A DNA stretch of 64,000 bases from Papilionanthe hookeriana x Papilionanthe teres (GCA_022702705.1 CM040430.1:73225239-73289238); one strand, 5' to 3'. Positions 38,564-51,700 are shown, counted from the first letter of the stretch. Notes: generated by a model not told the origin, from the sequence alone. Made by a program: numbers and translations.

Positions 38564-41500
38564 TCTACTTTGCTTTGGAACATTAGGGGTATTGGTAACC
38601 CCTCATCTACGAAAAGAATTCTTCATCTTACTAAAAAACACAAGCTTTGGTGTATTGCACTCCTTAAACCCATGGTGTACAAACATTCCGGTAAAATTAT
38701 CAATAAATTCAATGGTTTTAAACATTTTGCCAATTGCAATAATAAAATCTGGATCTTTTATAGGAAGGAAATCACTTGGACCCCCCTCATAGACAATCAG
38801 CAATTCATTTACTCCTCCTTCAACATCAATGGTCAAAGTGGGTTTACAACTTTTGTTTATGTTGGATGTAGACCAGAAGATAGAACTGTCTTATGGAGAA
38901 ATATACATAGCATTGGTTCCAGCCTCTCTTCCCCTTGGCTTGTGGGAGGAGATTTCAAGCTGCATCCGCTCTCCATCGAAAAGGCTGGGAGGTAGACCCC
39001 CAACACTTGCATCTATGTCGAAGTTCGATGATCGAATTCGAGTCGTAGATCTTTTGATCTTGGCTTCGGAAGGACCTCTCATGCACGGAAAAGAGGTAAC
39101 ACACAGGAAAGAGTGGGACAGAATTCTAGTAAACGACGAGTTGGATTTCCCTTTGGCTCCTCACACTATGTGACACATTTAAGTCTCACGACCTACGATC
39201 ACGAGACCACTACTTATTACTATAACCTCCCCAAAACCTTCAATTACTCCCCCTTTCGAGTACTGAACATGTGGTCCTCACGGTGATTTCCTTAGCATTG
39301 TTCATAGTAGGCGGGACGGTGTGTATCATGATTCCCCTCTCACTAGACTAAAACTCCTTCGAGATCGAAGCTCGGTAAAGCACTTAGATATTGGAGGCGG
39401 CATCCTATTGGTGATGTTTTGAAAGCTGTTAGCAAAGTGAAGATGAAGTTGCCCATACGGAAACAAAAGTCAGGCAGTGCTGCTAGTGAAGATCAACTAA
39501 TCTCTGCTCAAGCTAACCTCCTCTTAGTTTACGAAAGGCGGGAGCTCTTTACGAAACGAGAAAGCTGCGATCGATCACCTCGAGCCTAGGGGACGGGAAT
39601 ACCAAATACTACCAAGCCTACATCGGATATAGAAGAAAATGCAACAACATTCACGATATCAAGTACGCGATGGTGCTATGTTAAGTAATCTTGCGATATT
39701 GCCCGGGATGCTTGTCCATTATTTTGAGGAACTTCTTACCCACGACAACAGAACCGGAACCCCGATTGATAGCTCTATCTTCCAGAATGATATCCATTTC
39801 ACTAGCAATTTAAATTTGACAGGCATCCCCTACGAGCGGGAAATTTGGGAAGCATTAAATTCGATGGACGACTCTAAAGCTACGAGGACCCGATGGATAT
39901 CTTGCTGATTTCTACCGAAAGCACGGGATATTGTTAAAGGAGATGTGGTTAAAGGTCTGTCCAAAGTTTCTTCCGGGGTTACCCCTCCCCGAGCTATTTC
40001 GGTGCCTCGAACATTGTTTTGATACCTAAGAATAATAACCCTCGAGTTGGAACCGGTATAGGCCGATTAGTCTTGCTTCGTGATCGACGAAAACCATCGG
40101 TAAAATCATTGTGGGAAGACTCCAACCCCACTGGATGGCTTAATTAGCCCAAACCGGTCGGCTTTTATTAAAGGAAGATCCATAAATGACAACATCTTAC
40201 TAGCACGGGAGCTCCTTCTTGACTCTGGATAAGTTGAAGAGGGGGGCAATATCATTTACAAATTGGATATTCAAAAGGCCTATGACACAATTAGCTGGGA
40301 TTTCATTATGGATGTGCTTCTTGCTAGAGGATTTAACTCTCGATTTTGCAACCTTATAAGAAGATGGCTTGAGTCTAATGAACATTCTATCCTTCTTAAT
40401 GGCCGAGCACAGGGGCTCCTTCAAAGCTACTAGAGGGCTCGAACAAGGAGACCCCTATCTCCCACCATCTTCATCATCTCGGCTGGGTTACTTCTCTAGA
40501 ATGTTTGGATAGAGACTTTCTTCATCAAAATTATACCGGGTATCATCATAGATCTAACATAGCTATTTCTCATCTTATGTTTGCGAGATGACATCATGAT
40601 CTATTCCAAGGCCCACAGGATCTGTTGTTAAGAAGCTAAAACAGTGTACTGGATTCTTTTCGAACTCAATCGGCACTATTCTTTAATACTGCAAAGTGCT
40701 AAGTGGTCTTCTCTAAACACATCCCTATCCACACTAAGCATTGGATTACGGAATTTCTTGGCTTCTCTCCTACATCTCTCCCTATCAAATACTTGGGTGT
40801 ACTTCTCACCTTGGGAAGGGCAAAACAAGTGCACTTTGATGAGATTCCGGATAAGATTCATTCCGGATTGAATTGCTTGGACCAACTCATTTTTATCGAA
40901 TGGTGGCGAGAATAACCCTCTTAAGAAGTATACTAACATCCTTCCCATCCTACCTACTACGAGTTACCCCACCGAAAAAGAGCACTCGGGTGCAAATTGA
41001 AAGAGCTTTTAATCGTTTCCTATGGTACGGACGAGACGGCAACTCCATCTGGACCTCTGGCAGAGACGACTAAACCCACTGAAGGCGGTGGTGCGGGGTT
41101 TAAGGGGCTTGACCAACTTCGGCAGATTAATTTTTACAAGCTGTGGATTCATTTCGAGGCACGGAACTCTTTGTGGGCTAAATTCATGAAAGGAAAATAT
41201 TGCGGGCACTTCCACCCCTCTCTTCTTGTGAGAAGATCGGGGGATTCCAAAATTTGGGTCAGAATGTTAAGAGTTAGAAATGAAGGCGAAAAGTTCTTCT
41301 TATGGAACTTGGGCGATGGGGAGATAAGCTTACGGTTGGATAAGCGGTGCCCGAAAGGATTGGTTGATTCCCATTTCTCCCCAAGTGGATCATAAATTAA
41401 TGGTGGGTGATCTTTGGGATGGCATTAGCTGGTCTCTCCCATCTTAAAGCAATCCTTGAAGACCATTCAGCAACCTGATTTCCATTATCAAATTTACTAG

Positions 41501-42639
41501 GGGAGGCACGACGAGCATAGTTCGGAAAAACTAAAGTCCCAAAGTTTAACTAATGCCATCTACGGGAAAACATTCCAATGCACTTACGTACCACAGGGCA
41601 AGGCTATATGGAACAAATTTCGTCCCCCTCCATGTCCTTTCTCTCTGGAGAGCCTTGCGAGAATCATTCCAACTGATGACATTCTCAAATTAAAAGGGCT
41701 GAGAGGGCCATCCATTTGTGTTTTATGCCATCAACAAGAGGAGACCATAGATCACCTGTTTTTCAGATGTATTTTTGCCCAGGATGTGTGGAAAGCTCTT
41801 TGTCATCTACTGAGTAAAGGTTATTGTATCCATTGGGATCTATTCCATACTCGTTGTGAGAATAGAAACTACCAAAATTTTAATCCCACCTACTTTATTG
41901 TTTTGTGGTTTACACGGATGGCCGAAACAATTCTAAATTTAACAACATTCTTGCTACGGTTTCTAATGTGGTTAGAAAGCTGTAGGAATTATATCTCCAA
42001 AATTATTACACATAAGCGGTTTCCAAACATCCTCAAGACATACCAAACACCTTGGGCTCCCAAACCTTTCATCGGAATTGTCGAATGGCTTCCCCCTCCT
42101 TGTAATATCATCAAAATCAACACGGATGGTAGCTTCTTCGAGGATTGTGCTTGGTGTGGGGGGTATATTTAGGAACAATAAAGGACAATGTCTGCTTATT
42201 TTTCCATGGCCACAGTGGCTGCACAAGATGCTTTTGAGGCGGGAACTCATTCTTTGTCTTGTGGGGTTTCTGATTGGCCGGGTTTGCTTGGTCGGACCGA
42301 TCTTTGGATTGAGGTGGATTCCAATGATCTAATCTCGAAGCCTTACCGGTGGCTCTCATACCATCGGCACCATAACTACTTGGATCCAACTCATCCAAAC
42401 AATGTTGCAACCACGGATCAAAATCTCTTTCAACTACGGGGAGGCTAACAAACCCGCCTATCGGCTGGCTAGAAAAGGTGCGAGTCTCACCCAAAGTTCT
42501 GGTTTCCAATACCCCCTCCTGGGACCTCAATTTTCTTATCAATGGGGACAACCTCTGCTACCCTCATTTCAGAATTGAGCACAACTCCTCACTAGAAGTC
42601 AGTACATCTCCTGCTGTTGCTGTTGCCACTGTCTTATGA
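38556..42639 (+). pseudogene. LINE F ORF2: endonuclease, reverse transcriptase, zf-RVT, RNase H
   Basis: The ATG at 38556 starts MINLLCFGTLGV; the neighbouring frame (38570-38995) gives MLWNIRGIGNPSSTKRILHL and WLVGGDF. Reverse transcriptase runs from about 39830 to 40990 in many frames: IWEALNSMDDSKAT, NIIYKLDIQKAYDTISW near 40260, a damaged GLEQGDP near 40440, and the catalytic box broken by an extra base (tttgcgagatgac near 40585). PIKYLGVLLTLGRAKQ is at 40785. zf-RVT is DDILKLKGLRGPSICVLCHQQEET at 41680. RNase H is at 42100 (KINTDGSF). Indels are far more frequent than in LINE B. The end is inferred from alignment of the C-terminal AVAVATVL with LINE B. Confidence 0.85.
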
Positions 42640-42794
42640 GTAGTTTCACTGTTTGTGTTTCCTGTCACTTACCTTTATGCTTATACTTTGTAATGGCATC
42701 CTATAAGCCTCCAGTGATGTTTTTTCTTTTGGCCTTTTGGGGGACCCCTTACCCAATGGCTTTCCTGTAATCAACTTCTTTATTTCAACATGCG

Positions 42795-42813
42795 AGAAGC
42801 TTGAGTTACTTCT
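42795..42813 (+). other. 3'-terminal hairpin of LINE F
   Basis: AGAAG (42795-42799) and CTTCT (42809-42813) form a 5-bp stem around a 9-base loop, directly before the T-run and (TA)n. Relative to GGAGC/GCTCC in LINES B and D, the second base pair has changed on both sides (G-C to A-U type), so pairing is preserved. Confidence 0.5.
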
Positions 42814-42814
42814 T

Positions 42815-42818
<4 letters not shown>

Positions 42819-42891
<73 letters not shown>

Positions 42892-42911
42892 CATACATAC
42901 ATACATACATA
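42819..42911. repeat. (TA)n(CATA)n microsatellite between LINE F and LINE G
   Basis: (TA)n to 42887, then catacata units to 42911. It joins the 3' end of LINE F to the 5' end of LINE G, both in plus orientation. Confidence 0.95.
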
Positions 42912-43146
42912 TAAGGATGGTGGCGGCTGATGTGAGAGAAGCTCTGTTAGGGTTTCTATGGAGGGGGTGAGGGTTTTGCTGGCAGCTGTGACTTCTAGGT
43001 GGATGTTGAAGCAGGTTTGGTGACTGACTGAGTTTTTCCTTCCCTCTACTTCTGTTCTTCTCTCCTTTTTTGGCTTGGGAAGTGTTTTGGTCCTTCCAGG
43101 AGCTTTCCTTTTGAATTTGGGTGGGGGTTACTGTTACATTGGTGTA

Positions 43147-44554
43147 ATGGCTATTGAACTTACCAACCCCAATTTTGTGGGAAGGGGTACTTTTGTTGAA
43201 GTTATTGTAAGGAAGGAAGGAGGCACCACCATTGGAGACAAACTGGTTTTTCCCCAGATCTACCATGATGCTATTGAAGGTAAAGCCGACTGTGATTTTA
43301 TAAGGCGCTGCACTAAAAAGGCTGGCAAACTTGCTTTGATTTTCACATAGGAGGAAATGGCTAAACTATCTGAGCCATATAGATTCACTTTGGTGGGCAA
43401 ATTTCAGTTTGGACATCGTAAACTTGATGTTTTGAGGAAGGCTGTAGATGACTTTAAACTATTGGGGAGCTGGAAGATAGGGGTGTTTGACCGTAGACAT
43501 ATCATGTTGCAACTCTCTTTGGAACAGGACTATGCCCAGATATTATCTAAGAAGGTTATTATGATTGATGGCAAACAAATGAAATTGCTTAAATGGACCT
43601 TGGACTTTGATCCTTCCAAGGAGCTACCAATTGTCCCAGTATGGTTTAGCCTTCCTAACCTCAAGTTACCTTTCAACAATCATAGAATCATATATGATAT
43701 TGCAGATTCAATGGGAAGGCCACTCAAGCTAGATATACCATCTGCCAATGTAACAATAATCTCAAAGGCTAGGTTCTTAGTGGAAAGGGGTATCACACAG
43801 CCTTACTTAGATGGTGTACGTGCAGTGCTTGCTAACAATGGGTGCGGCGGCCTATAGTGATGGAGTATCGGCCCCTTTATTGTAAACACTGCCACATCTT
43901 TGGACATACAATGGACCAATGTTTCAGAATACATCCTGAGCTTAGGCCTTATAGTGTTACCAACAAAGGCAAGAAAACTACAGATCAAGTTACTCATATA
44001 ACTTCTCAGGTTAATATAAAAAATCCAGGACCTTCTGGGGGTGCACCTAATTTTGTCCCTTTTCCTATGGCTGACCAGTTGGAACCTTTACAAGGTCTAA
44101 ATCTTTCTGAAGCTGTTCAAAACAAGGCTGCAGTTGGGTATCATGTACCAATACCTACTACTGTTACTACTCATAACCAACCAGAAACCCAGCCTGAACC
44201 TTTTCCTCCCCAGGCAATTGACATAAGAGATCACTCTGATGATGATGAGCAAACACTGCATCCTATCATACAAAACAGTGCCCCCCTGTGGGGGAGGCAT
44301 TACCTTTCAGCTCTGAAGCTGGTGACACCTCTATTACTCCACCTGACCCTTTTATTGAGGTTTCTACTCAATCTGTGTTAGCAGGAATTGCAAACAATGT
44401 GGAAGAGGTATGGTCTCAACAAAAAATCAGAAGAAGAAGAAGAAGAAGAGACACTTTAGAATTACAAAATTTATCTCCAACAAACATTATTGGTTTGGAA
44501 AGCTCTGCAGCCCCTAGGCTCACTAGGGCTGGTAAAGCTCTTCACCATGATTAA
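43147..44554 (+). pseudogene. LINE G ORF1: DUF4283-like domain plus CCHC knuckle
   Basis: The ATG at 43147 gives MAIELTNPNFVGRGTFVEV. One in-frame TAG at 43348 interrupts it; the frame then continues PYRFTLVGKFQFGHRKLDVL, VFDRRHIMLQLSLEQDYAQIL, WFSLPNLKLPFNNH and LVERGITQPYLDGV to 43857. A frameshift leads to CKHCHIFGHTMDQC, the zinc knuckle, and a second near 44290 to the Arg-rich end (RRRRRRD). It ends GKALHHD and TAA at 44554, overlapping the ORF2 ATG by 8 bases. It would bind the element RNA. Confidence 0.87.
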
Positions 44555-47500
44555 TCTACAATGCTGGAATGTTAGGGGTATGGCTAGTCCTGGCACCCTT
44601 AATAGACTCTTACACCTTAATAGGACTTATAAGTTGTGGTTAATTGTTGTGTTGGAACCTATGGTACAAAAAAATATCCAGAAATTCACAAAAAACTTTC
44701 CAGGTTTTCAGTTTCATTCTAACTGCAATAACAAAATCTGGGTGCTCAGTAGGAAAGAATTGAACTGTAAAATTGTTATTGATAATTACCAATTCTTGCA
44801 TCTTCAGTTTGGTTTGGATCAGTTCACTGGTTTTAGTACTTTTATTTATGCTGGAAGTACCATTAATGACAGAACTTCTTTATGGTCTGAGTTGATCAAT
44901 ATCAGTAATGGCATCAATACTAATTGGTTGGTGGGAGGGGATTTCAATTGCATCAGGGATCCCAGTGAGAAGTTGGGTGGTAGAACCCCTGATCTTCAGT
45001 CTATGCTTACTTTCTCCCAAAACATTACCAGGGTCGGTTTATTTGACTTGGGTTTTTTGGTTCACCTTTCACTTGGCAGAGAGGTGCTCTTTTGGAAAGG
45101 ATAGACAGAATACTGGCTAATGACTCCTAGCTGAATACCTTCCCTATTACTCAGGTCCAACATCTCCATAGAACAACTTCAGATCATTCCCCCCTTTTAA
45201 TTCAAATCTCCTTCTGTCCTAGTTTTGGCCCTTCCACTTTCAGATTTTTGAATGTCTGGACCTTGCATTCCAGTTTCTTAGAAGTGGTAAGGTCTACTTG
45301 GATTACACCATCCAGTTTTTGCTCCAACTATATGATTAAACTCTAGAAATTACAGAAAGCTGTGGCCTTTCAATTAAGGTTGTGGAACAAACAGTGTTTT
45401 GGCAATGTTTTTCAGCAGGTGAAAGATGCTGATGACAAGGTCCAAGTTCTGGAAGCAATACAGGATCAGGGATGGGCACATACTCAGGATTTGATTAATG
45501 CACAAAACCATTTGTTACAAACTCTAGAAAGGGAAGAATTATTTTTGAAACAAAAAGTTGCAGTCAATAAACACTTATTTCGAGATAGAAACACAAAGTT
45601 CTTACATGCTTTGATTAAATACAGAAGGCGGATTAATGCTATTCTTAGAATCAAAGATACTGATGGCAGCTGGATTTCTGACCCCCAATTAATCTCCCAA
45701 AGTGTTGTAAGATACTTTCATTCACAATTAGCTGCTCAACCTTCCTCTTCTAACTCTTTTAAACCTGAGGTGTTTAGAGAAGATGTTAATTATGTACAGC
45801 ATTTAAATCTTACCATGTTACCTGATGAAGCTGAAATCTTTAATGCTCTAAAAAGTATTGATGGAAACAAAATTGCAGGCCCAGATGGCTTCACCTCTAC
45901 CTTCTATATAAAAGCTTGGGATATTGTGGGCACTGACCTTATTAATGATGTACTTCTTTTTTCTCTGGTGCAGATATTCCTAAGTACTTTGCAGCTACTA
46001 GCATTACTCTAATACCGAAAGATACTCAAAAATCTAGCTGGACAGACTTTAGACCCATAAGTCTTACCAGCACTTTCACCAAAATCATCAGCAAGATCAT
46101 TGTTGGAAGGCTCCAACCTCATCTTAATCAACTTATTAGTCCTAACCAATCCGCTTTTGTGCAGGGTAGAAATATCACTGATAATTGTTTGTTGGCTCAG
46201 GAACTACTACTGGATATTGATAAGGGATGCTGAGGGCATAACCTCATCTTTAAATTGGATCTTAAAAAAGCATATGACTCCATCAGTTGGAACTTTATTG
46301 AGCAAGTTCTTAAGGCTAGAGGTTTTCACCCTTCTTTTTGTAATCTTATTCAGAGATGGCTTTCTGGTGCTTGGTATAGTATATTAGTGAATAGAAGTAG
46401 CAATGGTTTTTTCACTGCTGATAGAGGTTTGAAGCAAGGAGACCCCTTATCTCCTACTATTTTTATTCTGGTTTTTGATTATTTCTCTAGAGTTCTGAAT
46501 GCTGCCCACCACAGATATCCTTATCTTAACTATAAACATAGCTCCTCCCAAATAATCAGCCATTTGGCCTATGCGAGATGATGCAATTATTTTTACAAAT
46601 GGCGATAAGCAATACGGTAGGAAAATATTACATATTCTGGAACATGTGTCCAAGGTGGCTGGTCTGAACCTAAATGAGAAGAAGTGCCAATTTCTGGCAA
46701 GGAAGCATTACAAACATAGCTACTGGTTGAAAGATCTAACTGGGTTTACTGCTGCTGAACTACCTCTCAAATATCTGGGGGTACAACTGATCAAAAGCAG
46801 AAGGAGGCAATCTCAATATGATGAGGTAGTGAACAAGATATCCTCTTCTATCACTTGTTGGACAAATAAATTCTTGTATAATGGGAGCAGACTGACTTTG
46901 TTGAAGAGCATTCTATATGCTTTCCCTCTCTATACCATGCAAATGGTTAGTATGAAAGGAAGTACCCAGAAAATGTTGGAAACAATCTTCAACAAATTTC
47001 TTTGGGATGGCCAATATAAACAGCCTCACTAGACTATTTGGAACAAAGTCTGCAAACCTACTAAAGCTGGAGGGTTGGGATTTAAAAGTTTTAAACAGAT
47101 GAGCCATTTATTTCACTGTAAATAGTGGATTAAATTTACAAAGCAAGACACTTTGTGGGCTAGATTCCTAAAAGAGAAATATTGTAAGAAGTTTCATCCT
47201 AATGCTGTTAAAGCTAAATAGGGGGACTCCAAGCACTGGAAAAATTTGCTGAAGGTAAGGGATACTGCTAATCAATTTCTATACTGGGAGATTGGTGCTG
47301 GTAATGTTAATTTCTTCTTAGAAAATTGGTTGCCTGATGGGCTCATTCCTTGTTCTCCTACCTGTAGCCCTCAACTTACTGTATCAGATTTCTGGAATCA
47401 GGAAAAGTGGAATGTTGATTCACAGGGTGAAATATTAGATGAGGGCACTGTGCAAAAAATTCTATCTATACCCATTGATACCAACAGACCAGATAAACTT

Positions 47501-48531
47501 CTGCTCAAACATGCCACCACTTCTTCCTTGAATAAGGCCATACATCAAATCTTTAACAATTGGCCCAATACTATTTGGGGGGACAAGATTTGGCACAGAA
47601 ATCTATCCCCCTCTATGTCCTTTTTCTGCTGGAGATTGTTCCACAAGTTTCTACCTCTAGATGATATTCTAAAACTAAAAGGCCTAAAAACTGCTTCTAG
47701 ATGTTGGCTTTGCAATTCTCAGGAGGAAACTAACTCTCATGTGTTTCTCCATTGCTCTTTCACTAAACGAGTACGGGCTGATGTGCTACACCAGTGCAGC
47801 TTACCACACGATATGATATGATTCGGATCAATTTTGAAGCTTGCTGGGAGGATTGGAGGAATTTGAGGGAGTTCTCCATTCCATTAATTATTTGTTGGTT
47901 TCTTTGGATGGCCAGGAACCAAGCCAAATATGAGGGTAAAACCTATTTGGCTCAGTCTGCTATTGTAAATTGCTGCAGCTACATTAGGAAAAATTCAGCT
48001 TTGCTTTCCTCACCCAAAAGAAAAGTTGTACTGCTGCATTGGTCTCTACCTCCCCAACCTTGGATTAAAATCAATATTGATGGGATTTTCACCCCTTCCT
48101 CTGCTGGTATTGGTGGTGTCTGTAGAAACAGTTTGGGTCAGCTCTTGTGATTTTTTCAGTCACTTATTCTATCCTCTTCTGCATTGGAATCTGAACATTG
48201 TACTGCATTTTGGGCCTTAACAACTGCCAAAGCTCTTCACCTCCCTTATGTTTGGATTGAATCTGACTCTCAGCAGGTGGTTGATATTATGCAAGGATCT
48301 GCTCCTCCTCCATGGAGTTTGGTTTATTTTCTCAGAACCTTTCCTACTATTTTAGACTTCCTCCAACTCAAATGGACCCACACTTATAGAGAGGGTAACC
48401 AGCCTACTAACTGGTTAGCCAAAAATGCTGCTTCACATAGTAATATAGTTTTTTCTGTAATACCTTTTGAGCCATTAAGGCTTTTACTTTTGGGGAATTC
48501 TCTAAAACTCCCTTTCATCAGATGTACTTAA
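44547..48531 (+). pseudogene. LINE G ORF2: endonuclease, reverse transcriptase, zf-RVT, RNase H
   Basis: The ATG at 44547 gives MINLQCWNVRGMASPGTLNR. The endonuclease has WLVGGDFNCIRDPSEK near 44930 and TSDHSPLL near 45180. The linker reads FLKQKVAVNKHLFRDRNTKF and the reverse transcriptase N-terminus DGNKIAGPDGFTS. Next come FRPISLTS, QSAFVQGRNITDN, FKLDLKKAYDSISW and RGLKQGDPLSPTIF, then LAYA followed by a one-base insertion (gcgagatgat near 46575) that breaks YADD. ELPLKYLGVQLIKSRRRQ is at 46750. zf-RVT is DDILKLKGLKTASRCWLCNSQEET at 47660. RNase H is WIKINIDGIF, ESEHCTAFWALTTAK, IESDSQ and THTYREGNQPTNWLAK to the stop at 48529. Confidence 0.9.
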
Positions 48532-48549
48532 CCTTAAAGTTTGAATGAA

Positions 48550-48553
<4 letters not shown>

Positions 48554-48628
<75 letters not shown>
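48554..48628. repeat. (TA)n microsatellite between LINE G and LINE H
   Basis: A pure (TA)n of about 75 bases shared by two LINE 3' ends in opposite orientation (G to the left, H to the right). Confidence 0.95.
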
Positions 48629-48631
<3 letters not shown>

Positions 48632-48731
48632 CCAACATAAGATATTACATGAGGATAATCTAATGTATCCCCATGAAGCAAAACCTTGAAAAAACCAAAA
48701 ATAGAAGAAGAACAAGAAACTATAGAAGAGT

Positions 48732-51700
48732 TCATGACCTTCCTAGCAAAAAGTTAGTTGGCTGATTTCCTTCCCTTAGAGTATGGCTCCATATAACTTT
48801 TATAGTAGAGGACAAGATTCTGATTTTATTGATCCAATGAAGTAAGAACCAATGTGTCTCAGAATTATTAAGAAGAATATTGACAAGTTGAAGACAATCC
48901 ATCTCCACATGAATACCATAATATTTCAATCTTATAGCAATCTTCAGACTCCAATAAACAGCAGCTGCTTCTATCTCTAGAATATTTGAAGAAACCATAG
49001 GAGAAGAAAAATACCACAAGCAATCAACTTTATGATTTCTACACAATCCACCAATACCTGCATAAATACCCTTGATACTTCAATCAGTGTTAATTTTATA
49101 CCAAGGATCAATAGGCTTCCTCCAAAATACAAGCTGAATCCTCCTCTCATGCCTTATAATATTAGAATCTCTGAAATACCTCAGAATTTTAATGATATAA
49201 GCCAAACAGTAACAATAATATTAACAAATGGCATTTTCCTATCATGAATCCAATTGTTCCTTGTCATCCAAATAAACCAAATAATAATTAAAGGGATATA
49301 AAAATCCCTTTGTGACTTCCAATCATTCCAACAAGCAGAAATATTAACCAAATTATGAAAATTAGAAACTGAATTGAGAAAGCCAAGAACCTCTTTCCAA
49401 ACATTATGAGAAAAACAGCAATGAATGAATAGATGATCCAAACTCTCCTCCTCATTATGGCATAATTGACACATAGAAGGACCTCTTAACCCTTTCAACT
49501 TCAGAATATCATCATTAGGTAGGAATTTCTTAAACAATCTCCAACAGAAGAAGGAAATAGAAGAGGATAAAAATTTGTTCCAAATTAAATCACCCTATTC
49601 ATTCTTATTCCATTTGAAATAAGATTTATAAATGCATTTAGACAAAGATTGGCTAGAAGAATTTTTAATAACCAATCTATCTTTTTGAGAAGAAATAAAA
49701 GAAGTATTCAAAATACTTCTAGAAGTATCCTTATCAACCAACATATGCACCATGTCATAATTCCATTCATTATTAGACCAACAATCAGCAATTTTCAAAT
49801 TTTTTGAATTCAGTCCTCTTTGTTCTTTAAGACAGCCATTCAATAACCAATTATCATACCAGAAGTTAATCTCCCCCTCTCCTACATCCCAAACAAATAG
49901 ATCTTTGGCTTTTTCTCTTATTTTAAGAAGTTCTTTCTAATTCTTCGAATCTCCAGCTTTTGGTAGAACCTGAGAAGGATGCACCCCTTTAAAACAGTAT
50001 TTCCCATACAAGAATCTGGCCCATAAAGAATTTTGCATCCTGAATCTAATCCACTGTTTACAATAGAAGATAAAACTCATATCTTTGAAAATTTCTAAAA
50101 CCCAGTCCACCATAATCAGAAGGTTTATGACTTCCTTCCCAAAGAAATTTGTTGAACATAGTAAAGAGAAGCCTTTGAGTACTCTTCTTTAATTTTACCA
50201 TTTGTAAAATATAAATTGGAAAAGATGAGAGAACATGCTTTAATAAAACAATCCTTCGACCATTAGATAAGAAAGAAGTAGTCCAGTTATTAATATGGGA
50301 AGAAATTTTATCAACTATAGCATCAAAGTGTGTCATTTTCTATTTACCTTTAATTAGAGTAAATACCAAATATTTGAGAGGATATTGAGCTTCTTTAAAA
50401 CCAGTATAATCATTAATCTAGTTTTTCATAATAGCAAGCATCTTACTGCTTGGAAGAAAAAAACATTTAGATTTATTAAAATTCATACCAGAAATATACT
50501 CAGACTGTTGTAATAACCTCATAAATCTTTTGATAGCGTTTTTATTGCCATTAGAAAATGCCATTACATCATCTGCATAAGCTAAATGCCTGATCACACT
50601 GTCAGAACTATGCTGAAATCTGAGATAAGGATGCACCTGATGTAATTTATTAAGCATTCTTGATAAGGAGTCAAAAGCCAAAATGAATATGGTAGGTGAT
50701 AGGGAATCTCCTTGTTTAAGACCCCTACCAGATTTAAAGAAACCATGAGACTCTCCATTAATATAAATGCTGTAGAAATTGTTACTCATCCATCTTTGAA
50801 TTAAAATACAAAAATCCTGAGAAAACCCCCTTGCAGCTAACACCTTCATAATAAACTCCCAGCTAATTGTATCATAAGCTTTGGCAAGATCAAGTTTAAA
50901 AATAACATTACTTCCTCTACAAGACCTATCAATATGAGTTAATAACTCTTGGGCAAGCAAGACATTATCATTGATACACCTTCATTTCACAAATGCAGAC
51001 TGGTTATCAGCAATTAATGAATCCAGCACAGGTTGCAGCCTGGAAACTATGATCTTGCTAATAATCTTAGTAAAAGTATTAGAAAGGCTAATAGGTCTAT
51101 AATCTTGCCAAACATTTCTTTTCTTGTCTTTAGGAATCAAAACAATAGTGGTAGAAGTAAAATATTTTGGAATTGGATCACCAGCAAAGAAACTTTTAAC
51201 AACTTCAATTACAGAATTTTTTACAATCTTCCAATTCTTTAAATAAAAGTCAGAGGTACAACGATCTGATCCAGAAGTTGTATTGTTTCAATAGATGCCA
51301 AAGCTTCATAAATCTCCTTATCATCGGGAATATGAGAGAAATCTCTATTACTACCACTAATCTTACCATTATCATCAAAGATTTCAGTCAGATTCTATAA
51401 ACATTCAGAATTCCAGGTTTGAGGAGAAAATAAACTTTGAAAATAAACCACAGCACTATCAGCAATGTCCTTATAATTAGTGAGCCAATTACGATCAGAA
51501 TCTTGAATCTTATCAATCACATTTAAAGATCTTCTATATTTAATAATAGAGTGAAAGAATTTAGAATTTTTGTCCACAAGAATAAACCAATTAGAAGCAG
51601 CCTTTTGTTTCAAGAAAGCTTCCTCTTGTGCAATGGCAGAATTTAGATTTTCATAAGCTTCAACAATCATATCATCAGTAATAATACCATCATCCAATTC

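Larger units (their letters stand above)
37226..42819 (+). mobile_element. LINE F with inverted 5' segment
   Basis: From about 37826 to 42819 the element is in plus orientation (ORF1 end, ORF2, 3' UTR, hairpin, T/A tail). The 600 bases to its left are the ORF1 start in minus orientation. The two parts together make one LINE with only about 30 codons missing. This is the arrangement left by twin priming. I call it one element, bounded by TA tracts at both ends. Confidence 0.75.
42912..48553 (+). mobile_element. LINE G, near full-length
   Basis: It starts aggATGGTGGCGGCTGATG immediately after the microsatellite and shares ggcggc and gctctg-tagggttt with the LINE B start. The order is 5' UTR (to 43146), ORF1, ORF2 and a short 3' UTR (48532-48553) running into (TA)n without a poly(A). 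It carries stops and frameshifts in both ORFs. Confidence 0.9.
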
